A stretch of 64,000 bases of DNA from Paenibacillus sp. FSL A5-0031. GTDB taxonomy: Bacteria; Bacillota; Bacilli; Paenibacillales; Paenibacillaceae. The position numbers and the translations under genes were made by a program. The DNA is taken from positions 186,001 to 250,000 of the forward strand of contig NZ_MRTD01000009.1 in assembly GCF_001956295.1 (NCBI RefSeq), read 5' to 3'. Shown piece by piece: positions 45,103 to 52,759 of this stretch (the first letter of the stretch is position 1; each line of letters opens with the position of its first letter). The notes under the pieces are model-generated. The model was not told the DNA's origin. It saw only the letters and a list, made by a program, of their open reading frames with translations, and made no database searches.

Positions 45103-45807
45103 ATGAAAGTCGTATGGATTGAGGATGAGCAGCAGCTGCTTCAGGAATGTGCTGATTATTTGCGGAAAGAATCGGTGGAGGTTTATGGCGCTTCCTCATT
45201 GACCGAGGCGGAGCCGCTCATTAAGCAGATGAATCCGGATTTGCTGCTAGTAGATTGGATGCTGCCCGGTGGAGCAAGCGGAATAGACATTTGCAAGCGT
45301 AATGAAAAAGAGTGGAAGCTTCCCTTCATTATGGTTACAGCCAAGGGTGATGAATTCGATAAGGTGCTGGCACTGGAGCTTGGCGCGGACGATTATTTGA
45401 CGAAGCCGTTTGGGCTTCGTGAACTAAGTGCGAGAATTAAGGCGGTTATGCGCAGAGCAAGCAAGCATGGTGAGCCATCCCTTCCTGCGCCTGATGAATC
45501 GATTATTTATAGAGGCCCGCTCATGCTCGATCAACAACGCTTCACAGCTGTGCTCAATGAGCACAGACTTGACTTAACCCGTACTGAATTTTTGCTGCTG
45601 TGGAAGCTCGCGGCAAATCCAGGCAGAGTGTTTACACGAACACATTTGATGGATGAGGCGCTTGGCGACGGTTTTCTCGGTTATGAGCGAACGCTCGATT
45701 CACATATTCGTAATTTGAGGCGTAAGCTGGAAGGCGGCGATGAGAAGCGTGAGCTCATTCAAACCGTGTATGGAGTTGGCTATCGTTTTACGGAGGAAGT
45801 ACTGTGA
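45103..45807 (+). CDS. OmpR-family response regulator of an ABC transporter module
   Basis: A 234-residue regulator with D51 in LLVDWMLPGG, the lysine in YLTKPFGLREL, and a C-terminal winged helix (RTEFLLLWKLAANPGR to TVYGVGYRF). Its stop overlaps the start of the kinase gene (GTGA), so the pair is coupled. It begins a four-gene set with kinase, ABC ATPase and FtsX-type permease, and probably controls the transporter genes. Confidence 0.93.
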   Translation: MKVVWIEDEQQLLQECADYLRKESVEVYGASSLTEAEPLIKQMNPDLLLVDWMLPGGASGIDICKRNEKEWKLPFIMVTAKGDEFDKVLALELGADDYLTKPFGLRELSARIKAVMRRASKHGEPSLPAPDESIIYRGPLMLDQQRFTAVLNEHRLDLTRTEFLLLWKLAANPGRVFTRTHLMDEALGDGFLGYERTLDSHIRNLRRKLEGGDEKRELIQTVYGVGYRFTEEVL

Positions 45808-47114
45808 AGAGCTATAGCAGTACAAGCATGCAGCGTGAGAAGCTTAGATTAATTTACATATGTATGATTGCTGTCGTTGTTGCGTTTATTTGTACCTTAT
45901 GGATGATGAACAGCATCGATCGGACTGAGCTTAAGAAGACGCAGCTGTTTTGGAATGGATACGCTAAGCTATTTTATGAGTCGACGGGAAGCTGGATCGG
46001 GCTTGAGGATCGTCTTCAGCATGATCGTTATATGACTTCCGGACACAAATCGCTGTCGATTATCGTTTATGACAAAGATGCAATGACTGAGATAGCCACG
46101 CTGGCCATTAAGCAAAATACGGATAAAGACGCGCGGAAAATAGCCGTACTCTCAAATGGCTCGATTGTCGGGTATACGCAGGTAGCGACTACAGCTCAGA
46201 AACTCATAAGTATGAGAATGGTACTGCCGCCGCTGTTGCTCGCTATGTTGATATACATCATTGGAATATGGGTTATTCAACGCTCGCACAATGTTTCAAA
46301 ACAAACGGAGCGGCGAATAGCGGCGTTAATTTGGGAGCGAGCCTCTTTATCAGCAAATAATCATATAGACGGGGACAAGCATCTTACGGATGCTCTCGAT
46401 CAAATAGATGAGCTTGTGCAGCGCGTAGAACGCTTAGAAACGGTTAGGCGAACGATGGTAGCTGACATTGCTCATGAGCTTCGAACGCCGATTGCAGTCA
46501 TGCGGACGCAGTTGGACCATGCCATTCATGAGGGATTGCCGCTGCCACTAGCGCGTACTGTATCGCTTCATGATGAGACGCTGCGTCTCACTAAGCTGGT
46601 TAAAGATTTACAGGAGCTGTCGCTAGCGGAATCTGGCCATTTGTCCTTAAGCAAAAGCTGGTTTTCACTTACCGCGCTAGCTGCGGCGGTTGCTGAGACG
46701 CTTGTCGTTCAATCGGATGAACATACGATACAGGCAACGGTACATATGGAGCATGATATTCGCATTTATGCGGATGAAGCAAGGATCAGGCAAATTATTA
46801 TTAATTTGATTGGGAATGCGCTGCAGCATGCACGCCATGAGCTGCGAATCGAGCTCAGCTTAGAAGCTGGATATGCGGAATTGACGATTATCGATGATGG
46901 TTTGGGAATCGAAGAGGAGGAGCTTGCTTTTGTTTTTGACCGCTTTTACAGAGGAGCTGGGCAAGCTAGAGCAAGCAAACGCGGCTCAGGGCTGGGCCTT
47001 GGGCTCGCTATAGCGAAGCAATTCGCGCATGCCCACAGCGGAACGCTTGAAGTGTCGAGCAGCTATGGCAAAGGAGCTGTGTTTACATTAAGCCTCCCCA
47101 TCATAAAAGACTAG
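45804..47114 (+). CDS. Membrane histidine kinase paired with the ABC module
   Basis: A 436-residue kinase starting at GTG 45804, overlapping the regulator stop. Two membrane spans (about 14-32 and 138-156) enclose an extracellular domain of about 105 residues, so it is not of the short intramembrane-sensing BceS type. H224 lies in ADIAHELRTPIA. ATP-binding motifs are NLIGNALQHA, IDDGLGIEEE and GLGLGLAIAK. The signal is unknown. Confidence 0.92.
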   Translation: MKSYSSTSMQREKLRLIYICMIAVVVAFICTLWMMNSIDRTELKKTQLFWNGYAKLFYESTGSWIGLEDRLQHDRYMTSGHKSLSIIVYDKDAMTEIATLAIKQNTDKDARKIAVLSNGSIVGYTQVATTAQKLISMRMVLPPLLLAMLIYIIGIWVIQRSHNVSKQTERRIAALIWERASLSANNHIDGDKHLTDALDQIDELVQRVERLETVRRTMVADIAHELRTPIAVMRTQLDHAIHEGLPLPLARTVSLHDETLRLTKLVKDLQELSLAESGHLSLSKSWFSLTALAAAVAETLVVQSDEHTIQATVHMEHDIRIYADEARIRQIIINLIGNALQHARHELRIELSLEAGYAELTIIDDGLGIEEEELAFVFDRFYRGAGQARASKRGSGLGLGLAIAKQFAHAHSGTLEVSSSYGKGAVFTLSLPIIKD

Positions 47115-47211
47115 CCATCTGCACAAGTTCTGCATATTTGCTCCATTAAGAATGCATATCGATTTGATAAAGTGATAGCATTCAATGGAACAAGGGGTGA
47201 GATTTGAAGAG

Positions 47212-47898
47212 ATGATAAAGATAAAGGAATTATGCAAGACGTATGGCAAGGGAGAAGCAGCGGTCAGAGCGCTGAAGGACGTATCTTTTACAATTACTAA
47301 AGGAGAAATGGTATCCATTACGGGTGCCTCCGGTTGCGGCAAATCAACGCTGCTGCATATTATGGCTGGCATCGAGTCCAGCGATAAAGGTGAAGTATGG
47401 ATTGGAGACGCGCCCATCCATTCATGGGAAGACGAAAAAATCGCTAAGCTGCGGCTTGCGAAGATGGGGTTCGTGTTTCAATCCTATCATCTCATACCGG
47501 TGCTGAATGCTTGGGAGAATACGGCGCTGCCGCTTATTGCCGCTGGCAGTGATGCCAATAAGGCCAAAGAGAGAGCGCTTGAAGCGCTCAAAGAGGTTGG
47601 GCTGACTGATAAAGCTAATCAATATCCTAATCAACTATCGGGCGGTCAAAATCAACGAGTTGCTATCGCTAGAGCTATTGTGGGGCGACCCGATATCATT
47701 TGGGCAGATGAGCCTACAGGCGCGCTTGATACGGAAACGGCGGATCAAATCATTGGAATGCTGGAGATGCTCAATCGCCATTACCACACAACGGTCGTTA
47801 TTGTGACGCATGATCAACAAGTAGCTAACCGAACATCACGCACCATTCGATTGCAAAACGGACGTGTTATTCATGATGGGGGCGTTTCGTCATGCTAA
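47212..47898 (+). CDS. ABC transporter ATP-binding protein (MacB/LolD type)
   Basis: A 228-residue ATPase with Walker A GASGCGKST, Q-loop FQSYHL, signature LSGGQNQR, Walker B IIWADEPTGALD and switch VTHD. I use the ATG at 47212 (MIKIKEL), about ten bases after GGGGTGAG, rather than the ATG at 47185. It overlaps the permease gene by seven bases. This ATPase type drives FtsX-like permeases that move or sense peptides, lipoproteins or antibiotics. Confidence 0.92.
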   Translation: MIKIKELCKTYGKGEAAVRALKDVSFTITKGEMVSITGASGCGKSTLLHIMAGIESSDKGEVWIGDAPIHSWEDEKIAKLRLAKMGFVFQSYHLIPVLNAWENTALPLIAAGSDANKAKERALEALKEVGLTDKANQYPNQLSGGQNQRVAIARAIVGRPDIIWADEPTGALDTETADQIIGMLEMLNRHYHTTVVIVTHDQQVANRTSRTIRLQNGRVIHDGGVSSC

Positions 47899-50639
47899 CG
47901 GCTAGTCTTGTATGGCGAATGGCGCTGAGTCATTTGAGAAAACAATGGAAGCAGACGTTAATCACGATAATGGCAGGGGCCATCGGGGCCATGCTGATCG
48001 CCATTAGTGCTGTAAACTATGAATCGGTCGAGCGAAGCGGGGCAGCTTGGATTGAGAAGCATCTAGGCCCGATCAACTGGAAGCTTACGCCGGAGAAGCT
48101 TAATTCTGAAGGCTTCTCAGCGCAAGAGGCTGCATTTTTAGTAGACTTCTCACGAAAAAGCGACTATACAATTCTTCCCTATGTGAAGGCCGAAGCGGCT
48201 GTTTTTGCTGAGGATACTGATACGGGTGAACAATCCATTCTAAAAAACATGCTGTTTATGGGCTTCTCCATGGAGGAAGCTGCTAGGTTTGATCCTGCAT
48301 TTGAAGACTTATGGACGAATGGCTTGACTGACGATGAGCTTATTATTAACCGTGACATAGCCTTGCTTCTGCATGTTGAAATCGGTGACACGCTTAAGGT
48401 TTCTGTCTCAGGTAAGGATAAGTTATTTCGCATTCGTGCGGTAGTAGAGCAGCGAGGACTCACTGGCTACCAAGAATATGGTGCATTTGCCGGTACCATA
48501 ATCGGGACGGAGCAAGCTGTGCGTCAACTGTCTGGCCAAGCTGGAGATGGCTATGAGGCTATACTGGCGGGAAACTCTGATCCATCTGTAAACTTGGGCG
48601 GCATGTTTTTTGTTTCAGGCCAAACGTACAAAGTAGAGAATTTGAAAAGCAAATATAAAAATGAAGTTGATGATATGAACTATTCGATCATTATTGGCAT
48701 GATCAGTATTGTAGCCGTTATATCGAGCATACTGTTTATGCGGCAGGTGCTGGTCATGATTGGAGATTCCAGGCGAGAGATGTACGGTATTCTACGAGCG
48801 ATCGGATTCTCGCGAGACAATATATCTGCGATGTTCATGGTTGAGGCGCTCTTGCTGTCAGTGGCTAGTGCGCTGCTTGGTACGCTGATTGGGTTGTCTG
48901 GCGGTTATGGATTGATTCAATTTTTTTATAGCTTCTATGCTGCGGACCTATCTCAAACGGTTGGTCTCGTTGTGCCGATTACAGCTCATGTTTCAATCCT
49001 AACAGCAGCAGCTGTATTCGCAGCAACCTTGTTATTCCTTCTTTTCATTTCTGGATTAACAGCTCGCAAAGCAAGCAGATTCAATATTGTTGAAGCGCTA
49101 CGAGGGCCTTCAGCTGACAGCGGGACCTTGCGAGCGAAAGGGTGGAAACGAACGCGAAACCGCTGGGTAATCGCTGCGGGTTTATCCGCTACTTGTGTTC
49201 ATTTTATATTTGCATTTATCGATCCGCCTGAATTAACGAATGACAATATGCTTACCATTGTGCTTACTTGGATAGCATCCGTGTTTACAGTGTTATTTAT
49301 CGCGCTTAATGTAGTGGGGAAGATGACTGTCCCGCTGCAAAAGCTGCTGCGGCTTATTGGTGTTCCGCCGATATCCATGCTCCTTGCTGTTAAATACCCG
49401 AATCAACATAAAGGACGAACGTACACAGCAGCGCTTTTATTTGCACTTGTTATGATGTTGATTACATTTTTGGTTGGCATTACGCAGCTTATACAAGCTA
49501 GTGGGAATGTTGATCGCATAAATCAAACCGTCTTAGGTTTTGGTGGTTATGCTGTATACCAATCTGAACTGGAGAAGGATAAAATTGAAGCGGTTGCCGC
49601 TGCTGACCCGTTGATACAGGAGCATATGAAGGGGAAAGTTGTCGTGGAGCCTTATATGCTTAGCATGCAGGAGAATGGCATGGCTCAAGCTATTATACCC
49701 GTTACGAAGGAGCTCCTGCTTAATAACAACTTTGCATTAAATGCACGATCGCCAGAGTTCTCAAGCGATGCTGAAGCATGGCAGGCTGTACTGAATGATC
49801 CTGCATATGTAATCCTGCCTGACTATTATAAAGAGAAGTTTCCTAAGCCATTATTAAATCTGAAGGCAGGCGATAAGATTACGCTGCCTGTATATAAGAG
49901 CAAGCTCCGATCGAGAGAAGAAGCTTGGGTTCCCGAACAGAAACGAGATTTCATTATCGCTGGTTTTTCAAATAACGACGCAGCTTCCGGATTAATAGAT
50001 TTCTATGGCACAACCTTGATGAACAAAAAAGTTGTAGATGAGCTTCGTCCGCTTGGTCACAAATGGCCCAACCAAACCGATCTTGGCTTCGTTTTATTCC
50101 AATTTGATTATAAAGACATTAAGCTGGCTAAGGAGCTGGAGGAAAGATTTGCACTTGAAGGCGTGCTGGCCTTTCATGTACCTTATGTACAAAATACAGC
50201 GGAGCAATTGATTAATAAACAAATTGGTTATGGATTCATAGGTTTTACGGTTATATCCGCTCTTATTGGTTTACTAGGGCTTGCGATTATTTTGTTTAGA
50301 GCCGTGCGCGAGCGGAGCAAACAGATCGGAATGATGCGCTGCATCGGCGTTCCTGGCAAGTCCATATTTTGGATGCTGTTTATCGAGGGTTTTGTTATAA
50401 GCTTGATGGGTTTGTTGTCAGGCTTAGCGATAGGCCTTAGCGGGGTTCATATGTTTGTCGAGAGTGTGAAAGAGGATTTGAAAGGCGATAAGTCTGCTCT
50501 ACTATATGAGTATCCATTCGATATTGTTTTTCCCATTATAGCTGGCTTGCTGCTGGCCTCTCTTCTCATTAATATTACGCCAGCTAGAGCAGCACTCAAG
50601 CTCAAAGCGGTTGATGTTCTCAAAATGAGCAGCGATTAA
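47892..50639 (+). CDS. FtsX-like ABC permease
   Basis: A 915-residue membrane protein with two FtsX domains. A first span (about 20-37) is followed by an extracellular loop of about 230 residues and three spans (about 273-400). The second half repeats the pattern: spans around 430-540, another loop of about 220 residues, and three closing spans. The motif RREMYGILRAIGFSRDNI and its match RSKQIGMMRCIGVPGKSI are the usual cytoplasmic loops. Its ATPase partner is directly upstream. The large double loop is unlike the single long loop of BceB. Substrate unknown. Confidence 0.9.
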   Translation: MLTASLVWRMALSHLRKQWKQTLITIMAGAIGAMLIAISAVNYESVERSGAAWIEKHLGPINWKLTPEKLNSEGFSAQEAAFLVDFSRKSDYTILPYVKAEAAVFAEDTDTGEQSILKNMLFMGFSMEEAARFDPAFEDLWTNGLTDDELIINRDIALLLHVEIGDTLKVSVSGKDKLFRIRAVVEQRGLTGYQEYGAFAGTIIGTEQAVRQLSGQAGDGYEAILAGNSDPSVNLGGMFFVSGQTYKVENLKSKYKNEVDDMNYSIIIGMISIVAVISSILFMRQVLVMIGDSRREMYGILRAIGFSRDNISAMFMVEALLLSVASALLGTLIGLSGGYGLIQFFYSFYAADLSQTVGLVVPITAHVSILTAAAVFAATLLFLLFISGLTARKASRFNIVEALRGPSADSGTLRAKGWKRTRNRWVIAAGLSATCVHFIFAFIDPPELTNDNMLTIVLTWIASVFTVLFIALNVVGKMTVPLQKLLRLIGVPPISMLLAVKYPNQHKGRTYTAALLFALVMMLITFLVGITQLIQASGNVDRINQTVLGFGGYAVYQSELEKDKIEAVAAADPLIQEHMKGKVVVEPYMLSMQENGMAQAIIPVTKELLLNNNFALNARSPEFSSDAEAWQAVLNDPAYVILPDYYKEKFPKPLLNLKAGDKITLPVYKSKLRSREEAWVPEQKRDFIIAGFSNNDAASGLIDFYGTTLMNKKVVDELRPLGHKWPNQTDLGFVLFQFDYKDIKLAKELEERFALEGVLAFHVPYVQNTAEQLINKQIGYGFIGFTVISALIGLLGLAIILFRAVRERSKQIGMMRCIGVPGKSIFWMLFIEGFVISLMGLLSGLAIGLSGVHMFVESVKEDLKGDKSALLYEYPFDIVFPIIAGLLLASLLINITPARAALKLKAVDVLKMSSD

Positions 50640-50672
50640 AATGGATGTATCAGGCTAGAACACTAAGCAAAT

Positions 50673-50715
50673 AAAGGAGCTTCGACAGTGAGTTTACTGC
50701 CGAAGCTCCTTTTTG
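50673..50715. terminator. Terminator between the FtsX-type permease and dps genes
   Basis: AAAGGAGCTTCG (50673-50684) and CGAAGCTCCTTT (50701-50712) form a 12-bp stem with an inner CAGT/ACTG pairing; T-runs allow use from both sides. Confidence 0.88.
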
Positions 50716-50732
50716 CATAGGACGAGCAACAA

Positions 50733-51179
50733 TTATTTGCCATTAAAAGCGGTAAGCATCCATACATGCTTCTCAAGTGTCGTATGAATAGCAAGGAGCA
50801 TGTCGGCTGTTGTTTCGTCGTCAGCCTTTTGTGCGGCCTCCATGCTGTCTTTCAGTTCACCGATTACGGTTGTAAAATCTTTAATCAATTGCTCAACCAT
50901 TTGCGTCGCATCTTCTTTATTGGATGCTTCTTCAATGCTTGAAGTTTTCAAATAATCTTTCATGGTTGCGATAGGCGTACCCTTCACGGCAAGCAAGCGT
51001 TCAGCGATTTCATCGACATGAAGCGCAGCTTCTTCATAAAGCTCTTGGAATTTTGCATGCAAAGTGAAAAACTGGGAGCCTTTTACGTACCAGTGATAAT
51101 TGTGCAGCTTGATGTAAAGTACGCTCCAGTTGGCGATTTGGCGATTCAAATGTTGTTGTACAGTTGTAGGTGTTGTCAT
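50733..51179 (-). CDS. dps: Dps/MrgA-type mini-ferritin
   Basis: A 148-residue Dps-family protein that stores iron, using peroxide as oxidant, and protects DNA. The ferroxidase site between subunits is formed by HNYHWYVKG and [10 protein letters not shown], both present. AAAGGATG is well placed for the ATG at 51179; the in-frame ATG at 51188 is too close to it. A near-perfect PerR box lies about 110 bases upstream, which fits control by peroxide. Confidence 0.93.
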   Translation of the reverse strand: MTTPTTVQQHLNRQIANWSVLYIKLHNYHWYVKGSQFFTLHAKFQELYEEAALHVDEIAERLLAVKGTPIATMKDYLKTSSIEEASNKEDATQMVEQLIKDFTTVIGELKDSMEAAQKADDETTADMLLAIHTTLEKHVWMLTAFNGK

Positions 51180-51283
51180 AATGATCATCCTTTCTGATGG
51201 TAGTTTGCGCTATTTGCAGTCAGTGAATACAAAAATGGAAAGGTTGATTGCAAATTCTAAATTAAATTAGACTAACTCCTTTT

Positions 51284-51298
51284 TTATAATTATTACAA
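51284..51298. promoter_or_regulatory. PerR-like box upstream of dps
   Basis: TTATAATTATTACAA matches the 7-1-7 PerR box TTATAATNATTATAA at every specified base but one. It lies upstream of the minus-strand dps gene, near a possible -35 box TTGTAA. Derepression by hydrogen peroxide is expected from the Bacillus model. Confidence 0.65.
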
Positions 51299-51416
51299 AC
51301 TAGAAGATGTCTGTCAATATGTATACACCATTTTGTTAGAGTTGAAACATCTTATTGGCATTGAAGCTCATTTTTCTTTTTATTACGAAGTAGAAGAGGC
51401 CATCTAACGGGAAAAA

Positions 51417-51430
51417 ATAGAGCGCTTACA
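51417..51430 (-). promoter_or_regulatory. cre-like site before the second LacI gene
   Basis: On the minus strand TGTAAGCGCTCTAT fits the cre pattern TGNAANCGNWNNCA except for the last two bases. It ends ten bases before the -35 box, so CcpA may act here. Confidence 0.4.
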
Positions 51431-51439
51431 AAATAATGA

Positions 51440-51469
51440 TTGACAGAAATATACAGAATAAAATATAGT
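51440..51469 (+). promoter_or_regulatory. Promoter of the LacI/amylase unit
   Basis: TTGACA (51440-51445) and TATAGT (51464-51469) are separated by 18 bases. Transcription would start near 51476, just before the first LacI operator, giving a leader of about 118 bases. Confidence 0.7.
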
Positions 51470-51481
51470 ATGAATTATTAA

Positions 51482-51495
51482 ATGAAACGTTTAAT
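51482..51495. promoter_or_regulatory. LacI-type operator O1
   Basis: ATGAAACGTTTAAT, a near-palindrome centred on ACGT, just downstream of the predicted start of transcription. It is identical over 14 bases to O2 at 51560-51573. Confidence 0.65.
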
Positions 51496-51559
51496 CAATT
51501 ATTTATTAAATTCATATATCCCCTAATATAAACTCTTTGTTCATAAGTTTTTAACGTGA

Positions 51560-51573
51560 ATGAAACGTTTAAT
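51560..51573. promoter_or_regulatory. LacI-type operator O2
   Basis: A second exact copy of ATGAAACGTTTAAT, 78 bases from O1 and 21 bases before the start codon. Two identical operators allow DNA looping and autorepression by the LacI-family product. Confidence 0.65.
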
Positions 51574-51593
51574 TATTGTAAAGGTGGTTCGTC

Positions 51594-52613
51594 ATGAGTC
51601 AGGAACGAATAACGATTAAAGATGTTGCTAAACGCGCAAAAGTATCAATTGCTACGGTATCCAACGTACTGAATGGAACAGGCAGAGTAGCGCCTAACAC
51701 GGTTCAGTCGGTTCAAGCAGCTATCGCTGAGATGAATTTCACGCCAAGCATGTCCGCCCGCAATTTAAAGGATAAGAAATCATCGCTAATAGCGGTCATT
51801 GTCCCTTTCTTGGAGAAAGGCAGACTGCATGACAATCCGTTTTATTGGCAGCTTGTTACGGGCATAGAAGAAGGGGCACGGAACGAGAAGCTGCATGTCC
51901 TTCTTGTCGGGGTAGAGCCGGATGAAACCTTTTCATTCGTTCGTGAACGCCATTTGGATGGTTTGATCATTATTGGCGTATTTGAGGGTTCACCGATATA
52001 CAAGCGGATTTTAGATTTGAATGTGCCTTGTGTGTTTATGGATAGCTATTTAAAAAACGATGAGCTGTACCAAGTTGGGTTGGATGATGAGCTTGGGGGT
52101 TATATCGGAACAAAACATCTGCTATCACTTGGACACCAGAACATCGCATTATTGACTGGGACACTGCTCGAAGAAGGCGTTAATCATAGACGGTGGCTAG
52201 GCTATAAGAGAGCGCTGGAAGAAGCAGGAATGACCTACCAAAGCGACCATGTTTTCGAGGTTCCTACCTCCTCCATTGGCGGTTATCGCACGGCATCTCA
52301 AATCGCTTCAAGAGGACAGGAGCTAACGGCTGTATTCGCTTTATCGGATGTTCTCGCTATTGGACTAATTAAAGGCTTGCATGATCTTGGTATCGTTGTG
52401 CCGCGTGATGTGTCCGTAATGGGTTTTGACGATAATCAGAACAGCCATTATATGGTGCCCGGCTTAACGACCGTTCATCAGGATATTGTGCTCAAAGGAC
52501 AGACGGCTGTGAAATTGCTGACTGCACAAATGGATAAGGATGCTGCTATCGATCGCAAGGTCGTAATTGGAGTCGAGCTGACCATTAGGCAAAGCACAGC
52601 AGTAAAGAAATGA
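51594..52613 (+). CDS. LacI-family transcriptional regulator (starch cluster)
   Basis: A 339-residue repressor. The N-terminal helix-turn-helix is TIKDVAKRAKVSIATVSNVLNG and the hinge is near 50-60. The ligand-binding part reads like the periplasmic-binding fold (GLDDELGGYIGTKHLLSLGH; SVMGFDDNQNSHYMVPGLTTV). Two copies of ATGAAACGTTTAAT precede it, so it likely represses itself. The CGTase-like amylase gene follows after 146 bases on the same strand, so both may share one autoregulated transcript. The effector is probably a maltodextrin, by context only. Confidence 0.9.
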   Translation: MSQERITIKDVAKRAKVSIATVSNVLNGTGRVAPNTVQSVQAAIAEMNFTPSMSARNLKDKKSSLIAVIVPFLEKGRLHDNPFYWQLVTGIEEGARNEKLHVLLVGVEPDETFSFVRERHLDGLIIIGVFEGSPIYKRILDLNVPCVFMDSYLKNDELYQVGLDDELGGYIGTKHLLSLGHQNIALLTGTLLEEGVNHRRWLGYKRALEEAGMTYQSDHVFEVPTSSIGGYRTASQIASRGQELTAVFALSDVLAIGLIKGLHDLGIVVPRDVSVMGFDDNQNSHYMVPGLTTVHQDIVLKGQTAVKLLTAQMDKDAAIDRKVVIGVELTIRQSTAVKK

Positions 52614-52759
52614 ACAGAAGCAGCACGAAAAGCAGCAATCTATGAAGGGGGTGATGACAAACTTCTAGGAGCCTAGGTGAAATAATGCGTCTAAACGAAG
52701 GGTATTTTTTGAACTAGGCAATAAATCTGCATTTCAAAATAGTGGGGAGTGTTGAATGG

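Noticed and set aside
52614..52759. Possible tiny leader peptide after GGGGGTG near 52650
   Set aside because: The frame stops after four codons; nothing supports a functional peptide.
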